The notes under the pieces were generated by a model. The model searched no databases, was not told where the DNA came from, and was given only the letters and a program-made list of their open reading frames with translations. The position numbers were made by a program, and so were the translations under genes. From assembly GCA_018340375.1 (NCBI GenBank), contig JAFFJZ010000006.1, positions 24,248,001-24,312,000 on the forward strand: a stretch of DNA of 64,000 bases, in the 5' to 3' direction. Below, in pieces: positions 25,856 to 37,223 of the stretch (within the stretch, counting starts at the first letter, position 1; each line of letters begins with the position of its first letter). The stretch comes from Gonatopus flavifemur. Its lineage: Eukaryota; Arthropoda; Insecta; Hymenoptera; Dryinidae.

Positions 25856-26750
25856 GGGGAGGTTCTAGTCAAAATTGAAAAAAAATGGTCTTTGTTTTTG
25901 CTTTATTTTCATCCTTGGGGTCTTGAAAATGTGTAGCCAAAAGGATATTCCCCTATATAATTTATTTTAGGAGTTTTATAGCGTTTTAGACGAGAGAATG
26001 CGTCGGCTGAAAAACACTGATAAACACGCGCTCCGAGCGGCTCCGAGAGAAGCGCAGTTTTCACCACCAAAGCGGTGTATTTACTACAGGAACCTTCCCT
26101 TTGAAGATAAGGAAGGGACCTTGTATGGTGCTGGAATAGCTGATTAGATGTAAGTGTCGAAAAACAAACATTACTCACGGTTTTCTTCTTCCTGAAACTT
26201 CAGACGCGTTTTTCTCGAAACAACTTTTTTTTTGCGCGCGGAACACGATTCAGCTTCAACGACTCAACCGATTTTGATGTTTGACGGCCCAAATTGAAGC
26301 TTATTCAATTTGGGGGGCCATATGGAGGCGTTTTTTTTTAAATTCTTCTTTGTTTTTTGTTTTTTGAAGTTGAAGCAAAAAACGGTGAAAAAGGTCTTTT
26401 TTTTCTAAATGGCTGTCAATTTTTTTTAAAAGAGTTTTTTAAAAATCGAAAATCCATATGGCCCCCCAAATTTCATCTATTTCAAGAATATTTTTGGTTT
26501 TTTTGTTTCAAATCACTTGGCAGGGCTGTAGAGTGTCCCGCGCACATTGGCAATCGCCGCGCACGGCTTTATTCAAAGAAGACTGGAGCCACCATTTAAT
26601 TTTTCTTTTTGACAAAAAAAATATGATTCATATCTTGAAACATAGACTTATTAGTAACAATGAAGAATTAATTGAAAAAACATTGGCAGTAGCCCAAAAA
26701 AAAATCATGAAATGACATTAATTTTCGGTCTTTTCGACTAGAACCTCCCC
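25856..26750. mobile_element. TTAA-flanked non-autonomous element
   Basis: GGGGAGGTTCTAGTC at the left is exactly inverted at the right (GACTAGAACCTCCCC), with TTAA on both sides. TTAA targets are used by piggyBac and Kolobok transposases; the sequence does not decide between them. An internal hairpin uses GGGGGGCCATATGG (about 26,310) and its inverted match (about 26,455). No transposase is present. Confidence 0.78.
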
Positions 26751-26754
26751 TTAA

Positions 26755-28171
26755 CGGTATATTGTATGAATAATTTCAATTCTATTCGAAACACACAGTT
26801 TTATTAATGCAATATCCTTTCATATCCCACCTCGCTAATAACATCGGTGGAATAATAATAAAAAATATTGACCGAGTGGAGTATTTTGTAAGAGAAAATT
26901 CGTATTTTTGTTACCAACAATACCAGTGAAATATCAATAAAAACAATCAACGATGAAAATTCTGTAAAAGAACCCTGTTTTTTACACATCTTATAATTAA
27001 ATCTAGTGGTCAGCAAAATAATGTTAATAGCCAGAGAGCTGTCAGTAAAACACTAGCTTTAGTTTTGTCTGCCAGGTTTGAGGAATCAATTCCTAATCAG
27101 GATGGTTATCAATATGGAACAAATTCCAACATTATTCAAGTTGTGGTGATTAAACGGAACGACGCCCGCCCGTCAATCCTTCAGCGTAATCAAATAAAAA
27201 TCTCTTGATGTGCATTTTTGACGTAGCGTGTAGACGAAGATATGACGATGAAATTTTTGTCCTCCCGTAAGAGACCAGGGCCTATGACGGGCTCGTCAAC
27301 TCATAGTGACAATTAGGTTGGGAACCATTAATCAAGTTCCCTAATAATGAGAGACATTCGAATCCGCGATGACATAATAATGTCAATAATTAGAGCGTTG
27401 TGGAACCCGGAAAGTAAAATGAAATGACTGATGTAAATTTTATTAAGGCGTCAGACGAGTTTTACCGCTTGACTCGGTTCTTCTTTTTCTGTGGAGGAAA
27501 CTTTATGAGATGAATGCCGAGACGCCTGTTACAGAGCGCGAAGACAGCGAAAGAGCGAGAGAAAGACTTTATCCTGAAATGAACTACTCCTTGTGATTGC
27601 TTCAAAAACACGGTTTGATATAATTTTAGTTCGAGAAGAGTTATTGTTATTTTGTGGATTGAAATATTCAATTTCACTCAGTTTTATATGCGTGATAAGA
27701 TGAATTTGTATTTGAGTGGAGAGTAATGTCGCGAGATGCGGTAATTTTTGTTCATTAGGTGATTACTTTGGAAATTCTTTTCCTTGCTTTCTTTGCGAAT
27801 TCCATAACCGACTTGTCAGGATCGGATGTAGTTGTCTTTTATCCTGGTTCAATTAAATACGGTGAAACAGGGTGAGGGAATCAAAACTTGGCCTGGGACT
27901 TTGTATATTTAAAACCGGCATCTCACCGGAATCTGATACGTAATCCTAGCATGAAGTAACTCCAGGTAAAATAAAATTGAAGCCACATTAACTTCTCCAT
28001 TCTGCACTTTATTGAATTTATTGATATACCTATATACTGTTCATTATTATTCAATTGATAGCAAGTTTTGGCTCTGAATCGAAACACCTCCCTTCCTGGG
28101 CCAACGATTCATCTCAGTCAATCTTTGATGAACCACGCTATATGGCTCAAAGACGCTCCATTATTGAGCCA
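26755..28171. other. Unassigned DNA
   Basis: No exon, RNA gene or bounded repeat was recognised. The block at about 27,120-27,420 is less AT-rich than its surroundings and low in repeats, so it may be functional non-coding DNA. Confidence 0.25.
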
Positions 28172-28399
28172 CACGGAAAAAAGAGAACACTCCTGGTTAC
28201 TGTGAATGACAGCGATCGGTTGAAGAACAAATGAAAACACGCTTGTAATGAAATCGCAGGGATAGTTATTGTAATGAAATTCGTCAATGCTAACTGAACA
28301 GTAAAGAGGACTGAGTAACGCAGTACTGCATGGAATGAATTTAAGTTTCAATATATTTTTTTGATTCACAGTAACTATTGCTGTTTTCTTTTTTCCATG
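28172..28399. mobile_element. Type-1 hairpin MITE, TSD CA
   Basis: The ends CACGGAAAAAAGAGAAC and the inverted GTTTTCTTTTTTCCATG (one change) are flanked by CA. The arms match imperfectly through GGTTACTGTGAAT and ATTCACAGTAACT. Confidence 0.75.
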
Positions 28400-30868
28400 C
28401 AGTCGATGAACTCTGGAATTAATTGTGCAACTCAATCCTGAATAAAATCTCCAGTTTGATCCAAAAAAAGGAACAATAAAATTTCTGTATTACCTCTGCA
28501 TTTGATGATAAAATATTTGCAAATATACTTTGAGAGTGAATCATTCGGTAACTTTTTGACATCCTTCCAGTGATAATTCGATCCAAAAAGGATGCTTTGT
28601 AATCATGAAATACCGCATAATATGAGATGTCAGAATCTTGTCATATGTCTGATACACATTGTTCAAGGATTCTTGACACGTACTGCCTAGATAGACTTAT
28701 TTACGCTCGAGGCGAGAACTTGTTGCAACGAGTGAAACGGTACAATACGGGAGAAATCAGTTTGTTTCGGAATAATCCTAACGTATTGAATTTCAACGGT
28801 AGAGTAAAAAATTCGGTTATGCAAGATACGTTGAAGGAACTGAGTTGATTGGATTCTTATGCATAAACAGGAGAAACGCGGTGAAATTTATCGACATATC
28901 ATCTCACGCTTGTCTGAATCAGTTGCAAAATTCTACAAAGAGGGAAGTTTATATCGAAGATTATATGCGAGGTAGAATTTAGAAACTTCAATTTTGAAAT
29001 TAAAGTATCGCGTATTCATGATTTTTATACGAGTTCGTTGTAAAAATATTCAAAAGCCGGTGCGTGCATATGTGAGATATTCGGATGTCGCCATCGCGAT
29101 CTTATATTCATATTGTTGTCTTTTAATTTACAATCCAATCCATTGCGGGAAGTACACTTTGGCTTTCCCGACGAATTATATTATCGGAAAAGAAGCAAAA
29201 GAAGAAGGTATATTTGAATAATTGACGAAGAAAGTTCTCATTTGTGAAAAGGCAAGTTCATCAACTGTGAAGAGTATAACGGGGACTGAATGAAATTTTT
29301 CTCCATTGAATGATATCTTTAAGAATATAAATTACCATTCATCGGAGGATGAACAATAATCTGTGATTTCGAGCGTGTAAAAAGAAATGAGGCATGTACT
29401 CGCGCGATGTTTTATTCTCTTTCGATTTAATAAGGCGGAAGATATGATAATTGAATTGAAATTATAACGATCGCTTTGAAACTCACAATTATCCCCAGTC
29501 GTTGGGTAGTATAAATATTTCTCGTATTCATATTTTCCATGATTCTTGATCGATTTTCCGAAACTGTAGATTTTATTGCTTTTCTCGCATCATTCTCTGA
29601 GTTATCCACTGTTCCAGTCTTTTGTCATTTGAATCCTTGAATGGCGAACAGGACGAGCGTTCTCAAATTTGAAAAATTCAGAAAATGAGACTGGGGTTGT
29701 TTCAGCCACCTTCACCTAAGTTTTCAAATAAACTTTACTGAATTTTAAGAAACCTCGATTGAATATCGGAGTGTATTCTGAAAATTCATTCATTCTTCTT
29801 AGAATTCAGGAAAAGTGACTGTAAAAAGATACCCACGTTTTTGCACCACTGGATGGGGAATGAAATCTGCCATTTTAATAATCAAAACATCAAACGACAT
29901 CCAAAAATCCTTCTCCTTGATTTATATTTTCAATAAATCTCCAGCGTATCCCTCCAACTTCCAAAAGTATTTTTGAAAATCAATCTTCACTCTTTTTTCG
30001 CCGATACATTTTCGCTTTGAAACCTCATCTGAAAATCTGTCCGAAATTCTGCTTCGAAAGTATGAAACGAAAAAAAAATTAACTTTGCTTCCTCGACAGC
30101 AAATGATGAAATCCATCACTCACGCACGAAAAAAAAAATGACAAGACAAGAACAAAAATTCATCTCGAAATTGTATATTTCAAATCAATTTTCCACAATA
30201 TCCGTCACTCTTGCAATCCCAATTATCGAATAAACGTGTAGAATTTCGATAACATTCGATAAATTCGACACCGTAACCTCCCCACATTTTGATTTTTTCA
30301 AAAATCTCCCACTTCATTGTTCGACTCTCTGCGGTATTCCTTCTCCTTCTTTTTGTTTTTTTTGTTTTTTTCATCGCAACGAGCGCGGTTCAACGAACAC
30401 ACTTGTTACCAAACAGTTTATAGTCTGAGTTTGGCTTGGAGCTGTCCAACGCGAAAAATCGTGAGAGGGAAACAATGTAGAGAGAAAAAGAGAAAGAAAA
30501 AATTTGAACTCACCCGAAACTCATCGCTGACACGCCAACACAATAAACCTTTTCGGTCTACTCGAGCAATCATTCGGATACGAGAAGGAAGTATTTATTC
30601 TGCCCTTGCGAAAACAAACGTCACCCTTATCACTTCACTGATTGATTCTCTTGGCATTGCTTTTGATGAAACTAAACTCCTCCCGGAGTCTCGATATTTG
30701 ATACCGAAACAACTAATCCATTCGATTCCGTTCTCCAGTTTCGTTGTTCGTTGCTGGAGGAATGATTTTACATGTCTGAAATTCGGCAGGAGATAAATTA
30801 GAAGGGAGTTATCGAATGCGATGCTGGGTGAATTTTGGAAAAAGTGTAAAAAATGATACCTCGAAGTG
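28400..30868. other. Unassigned DNA
   Basis: The open frame at 28627-28848 has a protein-like look (LDRLIYARGENLLQRVKRYN) but no splice or family support. The 159-codon frame at 30317-30796 is long for AT-rich DNA but I do not recognise it. No bounded repeats were seen. Confidence 0.25.
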
Positions 30869-31093
30869 GACGGAAAAAATTATTTAGCTGCAGCAGCTAA
30901 GTAGCTAGCACGGACACGGACAGCCATTAAATTAGCTCCTGCAGCTGAATTTTAGCTGTGACAGCAAAAAAATTCGCATTTGTGGTGAATTTATTTGTGG
31001 TAACAGCTAAAATTGAGCTGCAGGAGCTAATTTAATGGCTGTCCATGTCCGTGCTAGCTACTCAGCTGCTGCAGCTAAATTATTTTTTCCGTG
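30869..31093. mobile_element. Type-1 hairpin MITE (AGCTGCAGCAGCT family), TSD TG
   Basis: The ends GACGGAAAAAATTATTTAGC (first base changed) and TAAATTATTTTTTCCGTG are flanked by TG. The arms are almost perfectly paired over about 100 bases (GCTAGCACGGACACGGACAG against CTGTCCATGTCCGTGCTAGC). Related AGCT-rich DNA continues at 31,187-31,305. Confidence 0.87.
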
Positions 31094-32495
31094 TGGCGTG
31101 GATTCCCAATCGGCTGAAAATGATTCGTGGCTTTTTGAATCTGGAAAACCCTGCATAAGAAAAAGAGCATTGATTCGACCAAATTTTTGTGCCGATACAG
31201 CTGGATCAGCTAAATTTTAGTTATTATACTCACATGACAGCTAAACTTTTAATGAAGCTAAAAATTTTGCTGCGGCAGCTAAAATGTAGCTATTGGAGCT
31301 GAAAAAATCACATCTGCTGATTTTCAATAACATTTGACGAGTTAATCAACATCCCTAGCAGAAATGACTCTAGCGAACTCACAGTTGATGTCAAGGCACT
31401 TTCTAGTAACTAGTTTCACTGTTAGTACCTTGAAAGGTGCTAGGATACACAAATATATTGTCCTGATTCACTGAGTCCTCTGATACACCTTCGGTCAAAG
31501 AACAGACCATTGAATTCTTTGTACGTAAAATTACCAACAATGCCAAAAAAGCAATACCCTAAAAGAAGAAACAGTCGTTACATTTGACGAGCGAAATATT
31601 CAGTACGTATTCAAATTTTCCTTCAATTTATTCGCGACAAAAAACACTCGCGATTTCTGACATAATTTATGAGAATAGTTGTGGGTATCATTTTTCTTCT
31701 GGTGTGCGATAATAATAGTAATAACGTTGTGCAAAAAGTGGATGATAGTTAGACGAAGAGTACAGAGGGAGGAGGAGAGAAAGAGAGAGAATGAGGAATT
31801 TAACGAAATATCTCACGTCGTGTCATTCCCCGACTTTCGATCGGACCGTGAGAATATATTCTATCGACAACAGGAGACGGGATCGGGCAAGAGGGCGTCG
31901 ATGATGTTGGGTAGCAACGACGACGACGGTGACAGAAATTGGAGGATGAGAATCGCGGTAGTGGTGAAAAAATGACAGGATGGATTTAGAGAGAGCGTGA
32001 AAAGAGGCAAAGAGGAAGAAGAGGAAAGAGGGCAAGAGACAGTGAGTCAGCGGGGGTCACAGGATTGGGGGATAAAAGGTCGAGAGATTAACGCATCGAT
32101 TAGTTCGAAAGCGGTGAAACACTCTTCCGCACTTTGGCACCGCGTGTATGCAGGCTTGTTCCACGTTCGTTTTATCATTATATATTTCCGATTCTTTCTC
32201 TTTTTATGGAAAATCCTATAGGATTGTGAAAGGTTCGGTTAAGTATGCATCCCCCAGTGGCAAACTAACGCACACTCTTCCAAAATATTTCTTATCTTAT
32301 GCGTTGATAATCATTCCTAGGGGAAAAATTTAATCCATGGAAATTTCATAGGTTTCAATGTTTTTCAGAGTTTTTTTTAGATTCTTTTAAGTTTTTTTTC
32401 CAGAATTTTTCAGTGAAAATTCATTTTCACGATAAATCATAATGATTACATCATTGCAGGAGCGGCAGAAATATTATTTTTATTTCGATTAATGT
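31094..32495. other. Unassigned DNA with repeat scraps
   Basis: It holds an AGCT-rich scrap at 31,187-31,305 and a lone CCCTAGCAGAAATGACTC end at 31,354. A GA-rich, CpG-containing patch runs from 31,740 to 32,100. No gene was recognised. Confidence 0.3.
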
Positions 32496-32724
32496 CCTTG
32501 GTTAAAAGAACCCATTGATTCTGAACAATTCTCATTAAATTACAATTAAACGTGGGCAATGTTCTGACCAAATCTCACCGGTGATTTTTCAATGAGATTT
32601 GGTCAGAACTTTCATGGGAATCTCGTTGAATTTGGCCAAATCTCACTAAACTTGAACAATGTTCTGACCAAATCTAGAGATCTAGAAATCTAGTCAGATT
32701 CTATATGGATTTTTTTAACCAGGG
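32496..32724. mobile_element. MITE with CCCTGGTTAAA ends, second copy
   Basis: The ends CCTTGGTTAAAAGAACCCAT and the inverted ATGGATTTTTTTAACCAGGG are flanked by GT and AT. The interior repeats CAATGTTCTGACCAAATCT. It belongs to the same family as 25075-25284. Confidence 0.68.
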
Positions 32725-33288
32725 ATGCTGTTGATGAGGAGATTGAATGAATACGATTTGATTCGAATAACTTCATGTTCGGTGTAATCTCATCTTTAAC
32801 ATTGTATTTGAAGTGAATTAAATTTTACCGAATAAGCCAGGGTTCGAAACGTTACCCTAAAAAAGTAACTCGTTACAGTTACCGTTGCATTATCAAGGAA
32901 TTAACGCAGGTACCGTTGCCGTTACCATTTAGAAAATGTAACGAATTACCGTTATCGTTACTATTCGTTACCGTTATCGTTACTATTCGTTACCGTTACC
33001 GTTACTTTCACGTTACTTTCATCGCCCTAGTAGGAACGCCCACATGGAAAAAAAAGAATAGTTGCAGCAACTACTTGAATAATCGATTTTCGACCATCTA
33101 CTTAAGTTGTTGCTGCAGCTACTTAGTAGTCAGGATAAGTAACACGTTAGCTGCCTCGACTAATTCACAATACCTCAAGTATTTACGTTAGTTAGTGCAA
33201 ATATCGAGTTACTTGTCTACTTGTTACTGACTACAAAGTAGTTGCAGGAACTACTCAATTAGATGGTCGAAAATCGACTATTTAAATA

Positions 33289-34188
33289 CAGTAAGACCTC
33301 TCAATAAGAACGCCCGCAATAAGAACGCTTCCCTGCTTTCCGCTCGTGGGCCATCCCCCACTCCAATTACCGGTTCTGAGCTCAAATTACATTTGTGGGT
33401 GACCTCTCAATAAGAACGTTCAGTCTCAGAGAGTTGAACAGTCAAAATTTAAATAAAAGCCCAGTATTTTCAAGTTATACATAATTGAATACTTCTCTTT
33501 TTCCTTCATTTCAATGAAATTCAATATTATTTGAATATTTATGAAACGAAACTTTTTAATTACCCTTGAAAATAATAATAAATATATGAATATAAATTTT
33601 TGATTGATAATCATGAATATGTATATTTCGGTCTTTTTGAAAATCATTTTAAACTGCGATGAGATGAGACAGAAATTCTTAGAGGATCCCTCATAGCAAA
33701 ATGTGTCTCTAGGACGTTTTCTGAACGTTCAGAAAACCTCCCCTACTTTTTCTAAACCTTCCGTAAACGTTCCAGTGGTACGTTGTGCTGTCCGGGGTGT
33801 ATTCAAGTGAAAAAGAATTGTCTTTATTAGGAGTAACAAGGGTGACTTCTGGAACTGAAACAAAAAATTTGTGACTCTTCAGATTCCTCTTCCACGAACA
33901 TATTTAATATTCACACCATTGTTTGATAGTTTTAATAAAAAACTATTTTTTTAATCAATATGTATCGTCAGGTCAGCGCAACAAAGAGTCTTTTTGCGAG
34001 TGAAAGCAAGAAAGTGTTTTCTAATGTTTCAGCGCAAACGTTCTTATCAGGCGGTCGCAACCTAAAATGTGAGAGAGAGACAAAAACTCAGTAATTGTGT
34101 GCGAATGTAGGGTTGGTAGGGGAACCCTGATTCTTGGAAAAACTCTTTCCCTTGGGGGCTTTTGCGTTCTTATTGAGAGGTCTTACTG
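33289..34188. mobile_element. Pogo/Tigger-like MITE, 900 bp, TSD TA
   Basis: Both ends read CAGTAAGACCTCTCAATAAG inwards, continuing to a 25-base inverted repeat, with TA on each side. CAGT ends with TA targets are typical of pogo/Tigger elements. Extra copies of CTCTCAATAAGAACGTTC lie inside the left end. There is no transposase, so it depends on an autonomous partner. Confidence 0.82.
33688..33796. repeat. Small CCC-ended hairpin nested in the pogo-like element
   Basis: CCCTCATAGCAAAATGTGTC and the inverted end (CCCGGACAGCACAACGTACC when complemented) pair imperfectly. The centre is the palindrome GTTTTCTGAACGTTCAGAAAAC in part. The flanks are AT and GT. The end type resembles CCCAGACAGCAC. 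This would be the fifth nesting level. Confidence 0.5.
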
Positions 34189-34232
34189 TAGTTGCTGCAA
34201 CTACTTCTTTTCTCCGTGGAAGCATTCACGAC

Positions 34233-34775
34233 CCATACAGCACAAGGGTTCCCACAAAGAGCTCCCGTTATGCTAATCAATATGTATTCATTATGACTAT
34301 TTTGAATTCAAAATGAATTCTCAATGAACAACTTAATGTTCAGAAAGAACTCATATCGGAACTCCATGATGAATTCTTCAGGCATTCAATATGTTTCCAT
34401 TTGGAATCCATTGAATTCATACACTGAGAAAAGAACCTAGTTATAGTTACCACATTGATTTGGTTGCCTCAAATATGTGATTGGTTCATTATTACCAAGA
34501 TTTGGTAACTATTACCAGGATTTGGTAATAATAACTCAAGTTTGGTAACTATAACCAAAGGCATTAGTTGTGAATCTGTATGTCGGTAATTATAACTAAA
34601 TATTTATTTCGCCATATTCAACTATGAGATTTGGTAACTATTACCAAATGCTGGTAACTATAACTAAATCCTTTTCTCAGTGTATGGAATTCATTGTAAG
34701 TCGCATAACGGGGACTATTCAAGAGGTCTTTGGGAAGTCCTTATAAATTCAAATTGATCAATTGTGCTGGCTGGG
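34233..34775. mobile_element. CCCATACAGCAC element split by a type-1 hairpin, TSD GA
   Basis: The ends CCCATACAGCACAAG and GTGCTGGCTGGG are flanked by GA. It aligns end to end with 37452-37732 apart from the 261-bp hairpin at 34422-34682 plus one TA. Without the hairpin it is 280 bp, against 281 bp for the sister copy. Confidence 0.85.
34422..34682. mobile_element. Type-1 hairpin MITE (TTGGTAACTATAACC family), TSD TA
   Basis: The ends CACTGAGAAAAGAACCTAG and the inverted TAAATCCTTTTCTCAGTG are flanked by TA. The interior is a series of TTGGTAACTATnACC repeats in both orientations. The insertion site is known precisely from the uninterrupted sister copy at 37452-37732. Confidence 0.9.
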
Positions 34776-36040
34776 GAGTTTTGTAACGCTTGCGATAGCG
34801 GAATACTAGACACTTGCGAATGCCTCACCAAATACTTGCAAGTATTACGAGCGCTTTGCAAGTATATAATGAGGCCCTCGTAAGTGTCTAGTATTTCGCT
34901 AGCGCGGGCGTTACAAAACTCGTGAATGCCTAGAGCATTTCTACTAGGGTGGTTTGAAAATTTGTTGGGAAATTCACCCCAATGTTGTATGAAGAACATG
35001 AATATTTATTCAACAGTTCTGCGCGAAGAATGTCACGACTTTCAAACCGTGTTATAACATTTAGTGATTGACATCAGCAGTTGAGAGCGAGATTATGGTT
35101 TTCGGAAGAGAATCTCGGTAAATTCTATACATATCTTGGAACTCGGTTTGAGAATTGGGAGAATATACCCAAAAGACAATCATTTGTGAATCCGAGGGAA
35201 ATGACTACACTGTAAAAAAAATTTCGGTAAATTTACCGAAAATATTCGGGAAGCAATTAACCCGAACTTTCGGTAAAATTGCAAATTGGTATCGGGAATA
35301 ATTTTAAATGTATTCGATAATTTTACCGATTACTTTCGGGAATGACATGAACTCGAGTCACTTGAAATTACCGAAATAGGATGGTAATTTTACCGGGTAT
35401 CCTCGGGAAAAATATGGAATCGAATGGCTGAAAATTGCCGAAATAGTATGGTGAAATTACCGAAATTCGTGAATTTTCTGCAGTTTTGTATCACAATTTA
35501 CATGTACTGGAGAATTATTGCTCAAAATATTCATAAAAATTGAAAAAAAATTTTATTACGCGAACTGATTTCGCATATTCCTTGTGTTTCAAGATCACTG
35601 AGGAACTTGATCACTCATCTGGATGAAGAGGAAATCAATACCTACCTAGCGGGGTTCGAACTAGAGATCGACCGAAAATTTTTGCCAAAAATGATTAAAA
35701 TTGAAGTTGTGATTATTGGTTTCGAAAAAAACTTAGGACTGGACGTTGGAAGTGTAGACGAGCTCCTTAATAATCCAATTATCATACTTACGATCACATT
35801 TCATTGTAATTAACAAAATACTTGCGATTTTCGGTTTACAAATTCGGCCGACAAGCATTAGCCGAAAATTGAAACCGAAAATCGAAATTATTTCATTAAT
35901 CACATTGATATGTGATCTTAAGTATGATAATTGCATTATTAAGGAGCTTATCTACACTTCCAACGTCCAATACCAAGTTTTTTCCGAAACCAATAATCAG
36001 AGCTTCAATTTTAGTCAGTTTCGACAAAAAATTTCGGTCG

Positions 36041-36117
36041 ATCTCTAGTTTGAACCTACATTCCTACCTGCCTACCGACTGAAACCTAAGACCTACCCGT
36101 TGAACTATGGCGCCACA
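36041..36117 (-). other. tRNA-like module in the large foldback
   Basis: On the minus strand GTGGCGCCATAGTTCAACGG (D-arm/A-box-like) is followed by TAGGTTCAAACTAGAGATCG (B-box-like). The acceptor stem is not paired. The B-box half is mirrored in the other arm of the foldback near 35,655. Confidence 0.48.
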
Positions 36118-36238
36118 TGCTGGTCAGCCACCTTGGAAGTCCACATATGTTTCATATTTAGAATACACAAAAAAAAAGACGAGGTGTGAATTTTCAGTTA
36201 CATTTGGCAAATTTTCAGGACCGTGCTAACAAAACTGT

Positions 36239-36676
36239 CCCTGCCAGAACTCAAACTGCCTGTTTTTCAGAACTCAAAATTTTTTCCAAGTCCATGGAAA
36301 TCTCATGGATTACAAAAACTTTTCCCACAAACTTCGGTAAATTTACCGAAGTTGTTTGAAGAAAATCCACCTGGAAACTTTTTTCCAAGTCCTGATTCGA
36401 AATAAAGGGAGAAGTGAAAAAAAAATTCTTTTTCCCATATGGACCATTCGATTCCAAATCTGTTGAATCGGATAAGAAACTTGTTTCTGCCAGTACGTTT
36501 TTTTTTCAAAACTCGGAATTTCTTCTAAATCCTCTCATGTATTACAGAAACTTTTCCCACAAACTTCGGTAAATTTGCCGAAGTTGTTTGAAGAAAATCC
36601 ACCTGGAAATTTTTTCCAAGTCCTGATTCGAAATAAAGGGAGAAGTGAAAAAAAAATTCTTTTTCCCATATGGACC
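36239..36676. repeat. Two tandem units of about 230 bp
   Basis: The block from CTTTTCCCACAAACTTCGGT to TTTTTCCCATATGGACC occurs at 36,319-36,445 and again at 36,551-36,676, offset by about 232 bases and nearly identical. The upstream parts of the units are more diverged. Confidence 0.8.
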
Positions 36677-37223
36677 TGAGTTTTACCGAACTATCTTCGT
36701 TGAAACTCTTTACCGAACCAGTTTGGGACGATTCCCGAAGGAAAGTTCGGTAAATTTACCGATTTTTTTTTACAGTGTAGAAGTTTCCAGCCCTCCTCAA
36801 ATAGCCACAGACTTTACTGCTTTCGGGTAAATAGCCTTTCGGGCACTTGCTACCTTACCATTACAAATTACCAGCAATTACCTATCAACCTATCATAGGT
36901 ATGATCTGATAATACACTCACTTACATAAATTGAAAAGAAACCATACCTCAAAGTAACAGAGAAAGTAAAGAAAATCGTTGTTAGTTACCAAAAATTATT
37001 GACGACGTTATCGTTATCGTTACTTTCTAAAAATTTCAACGCGTTACCAAGTAATCGATAACGTAACGAGTAACTTCGTTACATTTTATGCGTTACTTCT
37101 GAATCCTGGAATAAGCTAATTTGATACGAAGAATCACAATTATACGGGAATGAGATGATCATTTTCTATTTTATGCACCAAAAGAATTACCTCGTGAAAA
37201 TTACAGTAAAATTCCAGTAGGTA

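Larger units (their letters stand above)
33043..34219. mobile_element. Type-1 hairpin MITE (TTGCAGCAACTAC family) split by a pogo-like element
   Basis: The ends are CATGGAAAAAAAAGAATAG and CTACTTCTTTTCTCCGTG. The flanks are CA and GA. It is a sister of 63185-63451, which lacks the 900-bp insertion at 33289-34188. The arms contain ATCGATTTTCGACCATCTAC and its inverted copy. Confidence 0.82.
33025..34949. mobile_element. CCCTAGTAG foldback, split by two insertions
   Basis: The left arm survives in three pieces: CCCTAGTAGGAACGCCCA (33025-33042), AGCATTCACGA (about 34222-34232) and GTTTTGTAACGCTTGCG onward (34778). The right arm to 34949 carries the continuous inverted version (TCTAGGCATTCACGAGTTTT when complemented). 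Removing 33043-34219 and 34233-34775 restores an uninterrupted hairpin of about 200 bp. The flanks are CG and TG. Confidence 0.8.
35208..36777. mobile_element. Large type-1 foldback (TTCGGTAAATTTACCGAA family), TSD TA
   Basis: The ends CACTGTAAAAAAAATTTCGG and the inverted CCGATTTTTTTTTACAGTG are flanked by TA. Motifs such as TTCGGTAAATTTACCGAA recur. An internal long inverted repeat pairs 35,625-35,790 with 35,930-36,080, the latter leading into a tRNA-like block. Two tandem units of about 230 bp follow at about 36,239-36,676. No long coding frame is present. Confidence 0.8.
32838..37108. mobile_element. hAT-type non-autonomous element filled with nested transposons
   Basis: The element starts CAGGGTTCGAAACGTTACC and ends (inverted) CAGGATTCAGAAGTAACGC. 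It is bracketed by the exact 8-bp duplication GAATAAGC (32830-32837 and 37109-37116), the hallmark of hAT transposition. The subterminal parts are rich in GTTACCGTTATCG and GTAACG words. Without the insertions the core is about 0.77 kb and has no transposase. Nested inside are a CCCTAG foldback (33025-34949), type-1 hairpins, a pogo-like MITE and two CCCA-ended elements. Confidence 0.85.

Noticed and set aside
28627..28848. Small open frame with KR sites and scattered cysteines, considered as an insulin-like or neuropeptide exon
   Set aside because: The cysteine spacing does not fit insulin or ion-transport peptide families and there is no signal peptide.
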